Below, piece by piece: positions 26,756-38,425 of a stretch of 64,000 bases of DNA. The notes below the pieces were generated by a model that was not told where the DNA came from, did not search any database, and saw only the letters and a program-made list of their open reading frames with translations. The position numbers and the translations under genes were made by a program. The stretch comes from Himantopus leucocephalus. Lineage: Eukaryota > Chordata > Aves > Charadriiformes > Recurvirostridae. Location of the stretch: assembly GCA_003993805.1 (NCBI GenBank), contig RSEF01000001.1, positions 179,148,267-179,212,266 of the forward strand, written 5' to 3'. Numbering within the stretch: the stretch's first letter is position 1; each line of letters opens with the position of its first letter.

Positions 26756-29700
26756 TCTGCTTATAGTGTGGGATTCATTTCACCTAGCAACTGATTCAGC
26801 CAACTTAAAGTAAGTGTCTAAGATAAATAAAAATGAGCCAGGTACAAATTGAGTTGCATCTATACAATGTGGGACCAGCCCCCTCTGTAGCTGGTATATC
26901 TGAGAGCAAGTTGGAAGAGTCTCAAGCAGAGCCAGGGAGTGATGTGAGGAGTAAGCAGTGTGGGTGGTCAAGGACCAGTGCTTGGTCTTGCACTCCAGCA
27001 CTCTCTTACCTGCCACATAGCTGCACCCTGTAAGGAGCAGCATTAATTTCCCCCTAGAGATGCCTGAGACGGTAGTTATACCCATAGTACTTAACATCTT
27101 CATCGTGCAGAGGACTCTGTGCCATTAACGTAGCATTCTCTTGGCTCACGAATGTATAGTTTCTAATGAGGACGCAGAAAGGGAGAGAGTTAAAACACCT
27201 ACTGTCCATATATTATCAGAAAATTCTGAGAATGTAATTTCTTTCTGCTTATAAAACAAACACCTAAAAATGACTTTATGTTCCCTATTATACAAAGTTG
27301 TTGGAGATGAGACAGTAGAAGGAGATCCACAAGATTTCAAATCCAGAAGAAAGATTGATTATTAGCTGGTGCAACCTACCATATATCAGATAATTTCTGC
27401 ATCAAAACACTACTTCTAAGGTGTAGAATAAATGTTTTAAACTCTTATAGAACATTTAAATAAATTTAAGTTATTAAATACATTTTAAGTTATAAAAGTT
27501 TATGGATAACATGGCCCAAAATACGTACCATCCTTTCAGATCAAAATTTGGCCAGAAGATCCTGTTGCATTCCGCATTATTATTTTCTTCTTGGTAGGTA
27601 CTTTCAGACAGACGTCAGGTCTCTTAATTGTTTCACAGATAGTTCTAGGAGGTCAATAACTTCTTTTTGTGGACTGGGAAACGTTTATTTCTTTTCTCAG
27701 CTGTCACTAGTTTATATACATCCTTCCTGTATTCCAGGTGCCATACTTCTACTTATGACCTCTCCACTGTCAGCCTTAAAAGTGATACCATCGCTGTCCT
27801 CCAGACTGATATTCCAGTATAGATATGTATGCACTCCAAAAAACAATTTTATGTTTTTACAGTACTGCATTGTGACTGATCCAGGGTCTTGTAGGCAATC
27901 TGTATCAGGAACAGAACACCAACTCCATTTCCTAACTGTCAGTTCAGCGATTTACTCACTGCAGAATCACTGGAAAATAAATTACAGTGTAATCCAAAGT
28001 TTGGGGAAGTTTTCTAGTGACTCTCAGGGGCTTTAAAGCCAGGAGTTACTTCATTTTTGGCATTAAGTCTATATAGTTGAGTTCAGACCAAGCATTTCTT
28101 TTCCACTACAGAAACTGCCTTGAGGCACAGCGATTGTTTGTCAGCTCTTCTTTGCTTGTGTACACTAGCTCAACTAACATATTAGTAGTCTTCCTCTTCT
28201 GTATTTTAACACTAACACAAAGCTTTGGGAACTTATTAGGAAAAGTTTAGAGTGCTCTCTTACATGGACATGGGAGAAGAGAAGTTTTGCAAACCCTCAG
28301 ATAAAGAGTATGTAAATACCATCATCTTTAATAGGGACCTCATTTATCAGTCTTCAGTATTGGAAAGGTTTTTACCCTTCATTTCTGCTTTCCCATAGAT
28401 ATCATTAGTGATAAGAAAGTTTAGAAATAAAGTAATGGAACCTTATTCTGTTCCACAATGGTGCTAGCTTGTTTTCATTTTCTCTTAAAAACTTTTCCTT
28501 AATTCTGCTTTTCCAAAGGAAGGATAGTGGGTAGAGAGCCATTCATCTAGCACCAGCACTTGTGTCTTTATCCTAGGTGCCTGATGACTCTCCCAGTTTC
28601 TCTCTCTATGTAAAGAAATTAAAAAAATAATTAATTTTTATAACAAATAAATTCCCTTTCTAGTTGTAGGAGGAAGGTTAGGTGCTTTTGAAGGCCTCCA
28701 GAGGGAGATACATTCGAACTAAAATGAATTTTTAAATTCATTAAGGTCAATAACTAAGTGCTTAGTTTTGTTGAATCAGAGCTCTTTCTGGACATCTTCT
28801 AAAGCACCTTCTTCCCTCTATAGCTGATTCATTTACTTGAGGAGGACTGATCCAACAGATAGATACTTTACCACTGGACACAACCAAATCCCCAAATCCC
28901 AGATAAAACAAAGGCAAAATTCTTTTCATATAGGATAGCTCCTTTATTTTTATATCCGAATGTGGTATGACAGATCATATTTATCACATACTTTTGACCA
29001 TCTGTACTAAAATCTCCTTGGCATTTCAAACACCTCTTATGATTGTGTCTGTTAATACAAACGTTCATTCTTCTCAGGCTATAAGACCAGATCAGGCACT
29101 AAGGAGTCCATTAACACTGGAGGGTATAAGATCAAGTCTTATATGTATCAGCGATAAAACTCTGAGAACAGCATACAATAGTCAGAAAGAATGGAAGAAA
29201 ATGTTTGATGGTATCATTTTTAATAATAACCACACAGCAAAGTTTTCCAGTTATGATACATTACCTGAGGGTAACCATTGCTGGAAAGTGCTAAAATATT
29301 TGTCATTGTGTACTGCATGTACTACCTGTGTACAGAATGCTTATGTTATCTGTGACATTAGAAAAGTGTTTTGGGAACATTAAGATTTTTAGTGGACACT
29401 TTACCTCTTTTTTTTTTAAAGATAAAAAGTACTAACTGTCGCTCAGACACGACCTCCCTTTCCCTGCTAAGTTTTGGGCCTGTTGACCCACCTCAAACCA
29501 AATTAGAAGACAGGTAGGAGTTTCAAAGACAGGTATGTTACCACCCTTGTAATGAATACTGATGTCTGGGTGGAATGGTGGTCCAGGCCAATGGCCCAGC
29601 TAAGAGAAATCTGAAGGATCTGGCTGGTGCCTCAGCATGTGCCTTTGTCTAGGCTAACAGCAGCATTGCTGCCTCTTGTTTCATTGGTGTGCACTAGGGA

Positions 29701-31844
29701 TGTGGAGAAGTGTTGGGGTTATTATGACAGGGGAGAGGCTGGGGGGAAGACTGTCCATCTGTAATTGATCCAGGCTTCATTTGATTTCCTGCTTACAGAA
29801 TGATGGTGCTTTGAAAGCTTTTTACTTGTAAAATATGTGTGGTTCTGAGCATAGGAGCAAAAGGCTCAATTTGCTCCTTATTCCGTGTTAGGAAAGTATT
29901 TTGACATAATACCTAGCCAAGGGACAGCTTACTGCTACACTCTGCCTGCTAGCTCATATTCTTCCTTTCCCGTGTTTAACTGGTTTATCTATGGACTATT
30001 GTTAAGCTAGCTTATTGTTGTACATCTTCTTATGGCCTTTTCAGGCAATGCTGCTTGCTATTTCTCTGGGTAGATGGCCACATATTGCTCCTTTTCTTTC
30101 TACCTTTGCCATTAAAAAAATTTATTTTAGTGTGCTTAAGCTGTAATTCCAAAAAGAAAGGTTACTGAGGTGCTTAGGACTGGCAATGGGGATGAGTAGT
30201 TTTCTTATCAGTGCGGGCGAAGTACAGCAGCTGAAGGAATCTAAACTCAGGAACTAGGGTGTGATTCTGGGAGCTTTCTTTACAAAAACAGCAAGGAGCT
30301 GGATATCCTACAGGTTTCTCAAATCATAAACTGTGCTGATAGCAGCACTTTTCAGCACTTTTAGAGCCCTTTAATAATGGCTCAGAATAAAGGAGTGCTC
30401 CGTGCTCATGATTAAAATTGGTTCCAAGAGAGAGAATAAAATGTCTAACCAGTACCTATTCTGTGTGACAAAGGGAAAAGAAGAGGCCTCATAATCCACA
30501 ATGAAGGACTTCTTACCTATTTGATGTAAGGACAACAATTTTGCATCCATTACTTCCCCTGACAATAGGACCATGGGGTACTCTTTGAGAACAGGAAAGC
30601 CACCTTCACCCCAGTAACATATAACTGGCTATGTAAGTCCCACTGCATTCTCACAGTGCACTCTTCTCACATGTGCCGTAAAGGCAGTCTGTGTAAATCT
30701 TTCATTCCGCAGTAGTCATACTGCTAAACTCTAATCCTGTGCTGTGACAATTAGAGTAGCAGAAATCAACAGCAGAGACACCAAGCCTCTATGGCCCTGT
30801 TGTTAAATATTTACAGTCTTTGCCACATGATACAACACGTAACTAAAGAATAATGCACCACGTAAAGAACCAGTGCAAGTAAAGGAAGGAGATTCTTACT
30901 GAAGAAGACATCTTTAGCTAACTTAGTTAAGTCTAAGCTAACTTAACTATAAAGTTCTTATAAATTCCTGGTGGCACCTGCAAGGAGACATTTCTTTGTG
31001 TTTAGTACAGAAGGAGCCATTTTAGGCTGGAACTTTCTATTATTTTAACACTAAGCTAACCTTTACATCACTAAGACAGGTGCGTATACCTGTTATTTAC
31101 TGTTGAGCTGGTGTAAGTAATTTCTGGAAAACACTAGCTCATCTCTTGCATCCTTCCCATTGTTTTGTTTCCTGCTAGGAGTGTTTACCCTAAAGAGTAT
31201 GCTGGTGAGGCTTTCATGTTTTATGGTGCAGGTGGTTATATTCTCTGAAGCTTCATGCCCTTAAAAGTAGCTAGGATTTAAAAATCTTCTTCACATAATG
31301 TATCTAAAACTTAGAAGTTGAAGGTCAAAAAGATAGATTTACCATTCTTGAAAATAAGACCTGATTATGATATATGAGCTAGCTTATGCTTTTCAGACCT
31401 ATTAATTCCAGATCTTTACAGACACAGATAGAAATCAAGACATTGGTTACATTCAAGTTATATTTGTAAACCTTTTTTTTCTAATATTCAGCATGCCTAA
31501 ACTCTTCTTTGTAGAATTAAAGCTGAAATGCTAAAATACTATCCCAAGCCCTATATATGATCTGATAGAGAATAAGGCTTATTCCAGGCTCTGTTATAAA
31601 ACCCACTTGTGCTACATATATAATAAAAAAAAGAAAAATGTTCATCCTTGTGTCCTGTTGGAAAGGTATTATTGCCTTCCCCTGAAATACCTTGTCCTTT
31701 GGCACTTTTCCTGTAGCTCCTTGGTAAACCTGCAATGGGGTAATTTCAAATTCATGCTATTAAAAGCCTTATGCCTCATGAAAACCCAATGTTACATCAT
31801 GTATCCTGTTTGTGTCACTGCACGCAAGAAGTCTGCTCAGCATC
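26756..31844. other. Intergenic DNA without recognised features
   Basis: AT-rich sequence. The longest open frame (162 codons, 27548-28036 +) has no recognisable domain. A small palindrome-like cluster of AGCTAACTTA/TTAAGT words lies at about 30915-30953. I see no gene. Confidence 0.5.
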
Positions 31845-31944
31845 NNNNNNNNNNNNNNNNNNNNNNNNNNNNNNNNNNNNNNNNNNNNNNNNNNNNNNNN
31901 NNNNNNNNNNNNNNNNNNNNNNNNNNNNNNNNNNNNNNNNNNNN
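31845..31944. other. Assembly gap (100 N)
   Basis: Exactly 100 N. The right edge opens in the middle of a CR1 element, so the missing part probably includes more of that element. Confidence 0.99.
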
Positions 31945-32258
31945 CTTCCAGTACCTAAAGGGGGCCTACAGGAGAGCTGGAGAGGGATTTTTTGCAAGGG
32001 CACGTAGCGATAGGACATGGGGGAATGGCTTCGAACTGGAAGAAGGTAGATTTTGATTAGATATTAGGAAGAAATTTTTCACTCTGAGGGTGGTAAGGCA
32101 CTGGCACAGGTTGCCCAGGGAAGCTGTGGAAGCTCCATCCCTGGAGGTGTTTAAGGCCAGGCTGGATGGGGCTTTNCAATGGCAAGGGGGCTGGAACTTG
32201 ATGATCTTCAAGGTCCCTTCTAACCTAAACCATTCTATGAGTCTATGATTCTATGAAA
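31945..32258 (+). mobile_element. CR1 LINE 3' end, sense, next to gap
   Basis: The sequence runs from TACCTAAAGGGGGCCTACAG and AGGAAGAAATTTTTCACTCT through GTTGCCCAGGGAAGCTGTGG and CCATCCCTGGAGGTGTTTAA to the 3' terminus with repeated ATTCTATGA-type units (about 32230-32256). This is a young-looking CR1 3' end without a poly(A) tail. A single N at 32176 sits where about 30 bases of the usual element appear to be missing. Confidence 0.95.
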
Positions 32259-34909
32259 TATACAAAATATGACCTGCATTAAACATTGAAGAATTTATTC
32301 AATGATAAAAAGAGGAGGGCTATGAATACAATAGTCAGATATGTGAAAAAGTGTTGCAAAGAAGACAGTAATTTGTCCCTTATTTCCATGGTGATTAGGA
32401 AAAAGAACAACAAAATTATAGGAGGGAAGATTCTAATTAGTTTCTGAGAAAACTTGCTTATCTATAAGGATAGGAAAGAGTTGGCAGAACACCTGTGAGG
32501 TTGTTTCCCTAAAACTGGAGGCATAGCAGAATAGCTTAGACCAATGTTTGTCAAGAAAACTTAGATATGCTTGATTTAAGTGTAAGGTCAGGCACGGCCT
32601 AATGACTATCTGTAGTTCCTTCTAGCTCTGTGATTTTTAAAGTTAGAAGTCAGTTCACATAGGTGTGATGCTTATGTTACAAGATCCCAGCTGTCAGCCA
32701 GTCTTTAGGGGTGGTAATGTGCAAATATTTGAAAGAAAAAGGGGAGATGATTAAGCCCCAAACATGTTATTGGAGAGTTAACAAAACATAAAGCAAGAAG
32801 ATATGCACTATTTTGTCTAGAACAAATCCAGTGTAAAAGATATATGAATTCTTTTGGCATGCGTGTGTGTGAAAATGAGAGAGTATGAAAACATATGAAA
32901 ATCTGTGATTTTCTTGTTTAAAAAAAGAAATGGTTCGTGGTTATAACTAGAAAGGCCACAAACTTGTATTAGACCACTCTTTACTAAAAAAAAATGTTTA
33001 TATGTGCTTCCTGAAATAAAAGATGCCCTATTTTTTCAGTATAACATTGTATTCAATTGATAAATTTGAATAAAGGCTTAAAATGAAGACTGCATAAATG
33101 CATTAGGTAATGTTCTCTTCAAAATATTGTAAACTACAGCAATTCAGTCTTTTCTAAAGGCAAAGACTTTGTTCTGCAAAACACATTTATAAATCATTTT
33201 CAGTTCAGGTGATTTAGCAGTATTCAAATAAGAGAGCCTTCACAGAGAAGAAAAATAACCCAGCCTTCACAAAACTGATTAACAGAGTTCTAGGGGACCC
33301 TTGGGTTGTGAATACCTCTACTATAATATCAGAAGTGTTCATGAAAGAAAAAAAGAAACAAAATCCCACCATAGGTGAGAATGCAGCTTCAGGTAAGTAA
33401 AGTTCTTTCACCACTATCTTTTAATATAAATGTGAATTGATAAGATTAAGTAAGGAAAAAGAGCAAAGAAATAGAAAGTGCAGTTTTTATCTCAATTGTC
33501 ATAATTTGTGAAGAACCTCTTAAAATGCTCTATTGATAACATAAATTCTTTATATGGCGGTGATTAGAAAGCTGAGGTTTATGCCTGCATGTATGTCTCA
33601 ATTTTGAATATAATGAGCTGTTCAGGTTGTACTTGGCTTGGGATAGAACTGCAGGCCCTGTGAAGTGGATGCACCCTCATGACTGAAGTAATTTTTATAA
33701 TATTTTGAAGTCAGTGCATGTTTCATCCCTTCCAAACCATTCATCTGAGGAAGAAGTTTGAGTATTAGAGAAGGCAGATTAATTTTCCATTGACTAGCTA
33801 CAGCCCAGTGATGCCTGAAATGCAGGCAAACAAATTGCACAAAAATTAAAAACAAAGATACTGTAGAAATTCAGCTGGTTACAGGTGTTTCTGTTTTGTA
33901 AAACCTGGCTTTTTATATAATTTTCTTTTGCACGCTTTAGAAAAATCAGTGGAATTTTGATTAATTTATATTAAAATTCATTAGTTTGGCTTGTGAGGTT
34001 CCTGGTGTATTTAAAGCCTCATACTGAGGATTAAAGAATGAGTCAACACCAAGAATAGCAAATAATGCAGACTTTGGACCTCTAGTCCTGCTTCTCTTCT
34101 CACACCTTCTTTAAAATATTATATTCCATTTGACTGCAACAGAGTTATTCTTTATGGGTACTGGTGTTACAAAAGAAAAACACAGTGTAGACGCATACAT
34201 GAATAGAGAAATAAATAACAGGGAAATGGAGAATTCACCTGTCTAGTGCAGGGCTACCTCCATCCTAACAAATGTAATTGCTCCAGACAGTGATTCTGAG
34301 TCCAGAGGCCAAGTGGGACGCAGTTAGGACTACCCTGCACTTCAGTAACCTGACCACATCCATGCTGTAAACCGCTCAGCCCTGGGGCCTGTCGGATGCC
34401 CTTGCAGACTTCACTATTATTTTGTGTGTGTTGTTTCTGGTTCAAAGCGCCTGCAGTAGTCCTAGGAGAGTATTGCAGCCGGCCAGACTGTAGTGATTAA
34501 AAGGAACTACATTTGTCCAGAAAAAGAATGAGAGGGATGTATCTCTTCTTCCCATCTGTGCTGGCACTCAGAGAGGCTCGTGATGGCTGATATGATGTTT
34601 CTACCAAGCCTCTCCCAAACTCATTCTGCTTCCCAAGACCGCCTCCAATGCCGGCTGAAGCAGGCAGCTATGCCTGGAGGAGCATGCAGGACCAAGCACC
34701 CACATCCTTTTGCAGGGACATAAAAGGGAAAGCAGGAACAGACCTAACACTCTGCATGAATATCTGTGTATTTGGGGATTTTCCATAAAGAGATGTGGCA
34801 AGGAGGTCAGCCTTTTCTTTAGACTTGAGGAGTGATGTGGAAAATAGCCTTCATGGGTGGGGTTTTGCTTAGTTCAGGGCCAAAAGCTACAGGATTATTT
34901 GCATTCCGT
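32259..34909. other. Intergenic DNA without recognised features
   Basis: No gene seen. A phrase at about 32600-32640 (TTCCTTCTAGCTCTGTGA) recalls a CR1 3' end but is isolated. Confidence 0.5.
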
Positions 34910-34967
34910 GGCCTGAAGAAGCTCCTGTGCATGTTGNAGCGGCCTGAAGAAGCTCCTGTGCACGTTG
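34910..34967 (+). repeat. 27-bp tandem duplication around a single N
   Basis: Bases 34910-34936 and 34941-34967 are the same 27 bases with one difference (T to C). They are separated by N (34937) and three bases. The arrangement suggests overlapping contig ends rather than a biological repeat. Confidence 0.85.
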
Positions 34968-37250
34968 TCTGTCATTCACTTGGTCTTTATCTCTGGACCT
35001 GCCAGGACTGTCTAATTTGATGGTGAATCATCCAGTTCCCTTGGTAAGGAAATTATTAAATTCTTGTGTGGTTTCCAGTTTAGGTGCTAACACCAGGCAT
35101 GGAGACCAAGAGGATACTGTTTTCTGTAGGAGAGCTATGACATCCCATTTTCTGTCCACAGCCTGTCTGTGCTTTGTGTGGGAATCTTGTAAGGACCTTG
35201 GCTCTCGCTGGGATAAAACGTGTGACCCTGGTGACATGCATCTTGTCTCCCATCTCATTGCATAGAGAAAAGGCCAAAGCATCACAACTGAAGGCTGCAG
35301 AGGAGGACCAGGCCGCCTTGCACTCCCCCTTCTCTACCGTGCCAGCGTAGAGGACGTTAGAGAGCGGATGGGGATAAGGCATCCATGGAGGTTCCCACTT
35401 TAGAGGGGACACTTGGATTCAGGTTACTTGCGGGGAGACCACAGCTCCTGACAGTGTGCCCTTTCTCAAAGTTTTGGGACATCCAGCTGAGTCTGTGGGG
35501 GAAGCACTGGTTTACCTTGCATCCCCTGCCAGAGTCAGGTGCAGTGGGTAAAGCTAACAGACTTCTGCATCCCACAGCTTTCCCTGTCTCGTGCTGACAC
35601 AAGTTAGCAGATGCTGGCACAGTAGGTTAATTGGTTGTGTGTAGTACAGAAAAGCAGCCAGCCCTGGGAAGTTATGGAAAGAGAGTTTCCCAGCCTACAC
35701 AGAGTGACCAGGAGCATCCATGGTGGCGTGTCATGTGTCTGGGGCACTAACCAGAGTACCCTAAAAACTGGGGCACTTCAGGCAGGGCAGTCTGGGCAAG
35801 AAGGTTTTCAAGAGAGGCTTTTTACTTAGAAATCCACCACAGTGACAGGAAATGTCCTCCAGGTTACACTTTATGCTTTTGGAAATGCTTTTATTTAAAT
35901 ACATGTTATCCTTCATAGCTTTTCAATCTTCAGCCTTCATTTATCTTGAAGTTTAGTTTCCTCCATATGTTTACCATCCGCTAAAGAACCAGAGCTGATG
36001 AGCTGCTCAGAAATGTTTTGTCATGCTGTATATGAGGTTTTTTGCTTTGCAGCTAAATGTTTTCACATTTAACTTGCACCCCTTCTGAGAAGAGATGAGT
36101 ATTCACTGTTAGTACTGTTATTTCATACTTACATAAGAGCTATTCATTTGTTCGATGAGTGAATTTTTCCATTAAGGATTTCCAAGCCTCACATCACAGT
36201 AGTTTAGAGTTGCAATTGCAATTCGATGCAACCTTGGCTTGCACATAATTAGTACAGAATGGTGCACGATGCCACTCTCTTCCCTATGATGGAAACTCTC
36301 GCTTAGATGGTGCAGAGAACTTCCATTTGATCTAAACAAAATTGACTCAATTTAGCAAGTCAATCTCACTAAAAAGCATCTTGGGACTCAATAATATGCA
36401 TGCAGTATGATGAAATGTTTGGTAAGTGCAAGGGTAAACAGGGATCTTATTACAGAAAGCTATTAGATAAATTTGCAAATGGATTTGTTTGTTTATCTAC
36501 ATTTATAAAAAAAATTCTTATGCAATTCTATACTTGAATGATCTATAGATATACTTCATAATTATATTCATTTGACTTTCAGATTGTATTTTGGATTTTA
36601 TGATGAAACAATTTTATCAATGAAATCTAGCAAAGTGAAAGAAGAAAAAACTCAGATTTGCTTGCATTAAGCGTAATTCAGGATAGGTTTAACACTCAGT
36701 CAATTCTTTTTGCTTGTTGTAAAGTCAGTAGACAACATGTCTGTCAATTTATATCAAAATACTTTAGAAAGGCATGAGACTAAGAGAAGAAAAGTAGAAA
36801 ACTTACCTTTCTGATTCAGGACTATCATAATGTATATATAGCAGTTTTAGGGTCTATATTCTGGTATTATATTTTTATTTCGGAACCAAAGACAGTTTGT
36901 GCTCCGTTAGAAATGCTATTTTATTAAAGGCATGGCTGTTTGGAGAATAGCAAGTGAGAGTGCCTTCCAGAAGCCTTCACTCCCCTTTCCATCCTGGAGG
37001 AAACCAGGTTTATTTACATTTTTCTAACCACAATGTCGTATCTATGATTTTGACCAGGTCAGTTGTATCGCAAAGGTAAGCAGAGTTTCATTTAGCTTAC
37101 TTATTTGGCCATTTATGTCTGAAATCCCGCAGAATTTATATGACATTAATGGCAGGAGCCCACACTCACTCTTAAATAGGTCTAGGGCTGCTACGATATA
37201 GCTGCATAGACATAAGGCATTGCCAACGTATACTGAGAGATGATGTGTCC
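34968..37250. other. Intergenic DNA, part of it resembling conserved sequence
   Basis: No gene. The block 34968-35870 is richer in GC. About 35880-36480 is AT-rich, complex and free of simple repeats, with several homeodomain-like TAATTA/ATTA words; it is discussed as a possible conserved element. Confidence 0.4.
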
Positions 37251-37868
37251 ATGGCCGGAGGTGAAAATAACTGCATGCAACATGAGGAACTACAGGACTG
37301 GACAGGAGACATTGCTCAACATAACAGGAAACAGGCTGTGAAGCTGCCAAAATTGACCAACAGTGTCATGAGGGATGGTCAGGTCTCACAAGGCCTGAGG
37401 AGGGTTATTGGTAACCTCATCTGTGACACCAGGCAAGGCAGAGATGACCTAGGTAATGGCATCCGGGTACAGATGTAACAAAACTGGGACCAATGGGGGA
37501 AAGGTAATTAGTGAAATGTTGTTTATTTGGGAGGGAACAAGGGAAAAGAAAATGAGAGGAAGGGAAGAAAAAACATAAGAATATGGATGCAGGGGGGATA
37601 AAGGGGGCCTGTCTGGCCCCCCCTTGCATTTAATCACCATCTGATCACCACCTGATCTCCTAACTATTTTTCTGTGCAAGGGCGCTCTCTGTGCTCTTTG
37701 TGGGACAGTGGTAAGCTTCAAGCCAAACTAGCTGGTGAGCAGGACAAGAGATCTAGGTCTAGATACTGGAAGGGCTGTAAATCTAGGGGCTGGTTACTGG
37801 TGAGACTGGGGGTTGGGGACCAGATACTGGAGGGGCTATAGGCTTATGCCAGCTACCAGAGAGAAACA
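37251..37868. other. Unclassified block with G-rich degenerate repeats
   Basis: The composition changes abruptly to purine- and G-rich sequence. At about 37750-37850, AGATACTGGAAGGGCTGTA, CTGGTTACTGGTGAGACTGG and AGATACTGGAGGGGCTATAG look like diverged tandem units of about 30-60 bases. It could be a decayed minisatellite or part of an unrecognised transposable element. A microsatellite follows directly. Confidence 0.35.
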
Positions 37869-37936
37869 CGTGTGTGTGTGTGTGTGAGTGTGTGCGTGTG
37901 TGTGCGTGTGTGCGTGTGTGTGTGTGTGTGCGCGTG
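37869..37936 (+). repeat. (TG)n microsatellite with CG interruptions
   Basis: About 34 dinucleotide units of mostly TG, with several TGCG and one GAG interruption. Alternating purine-pyrimidine DNA of this kind can form Z-DNA and is usually polymorphic. Confidence 0.95.
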
Positions 37937-38319
37937 CCTTTTGGGAATACACATTTACCTCATGTCCAGACAACTGGAAAGAAAACATCTGGGTCCCTAA
38001 ACTGCTGGCTTTGCCTCCCCTTGTCTGACATCACATGCACAACAGCTGTGCTGATTCTCACAGCCTTTCCCTTCTCTGTTCCTTTATTTCTCATGACCCA
38101 ACTTACTACCATAATTCAAATTGAATCTTACAGCTTCATATAGGATTTTAGTCTCCATGCTATGCAAGGAGTGTCTGCAGTTTGAAATCTATTATAGCTG
38201 TGCCTGTGTTGCTGCTAGGAAGGCAGGCCAGGGAACATGTTAAAGCACGTGATATACGTTGTCCCATGTACTTGTATCTGTGCCTCCATCTGTAGGAAAT
38301 ATGGAAAGTTTTAGAGATA

Positions 38320-38425
38320 ATGTCAAACTATTTAAAAATATTTAATTTACTTAAATATTAAGTAATACTTAATTTTAATTAACTATTTTAAAATATTTAA
38401 TGAGATATAGTAAATAATATATAGA
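38320..38425. repeat. AT-rich low-complexity tract
   Basis: Nearly pure A/T over 100 bases with repeated TTTAAAAATATTTAAT and TTTTAAAATATTTAAT words about 60 bases apart. Confidence 0.8.

Noticed and set aside
27548..28036. 162-codon plus-strand frame
   Set aside because: No domain, odd composition and no splice or promoter context. It is within the range expected by chance in 64 kb on two strands.
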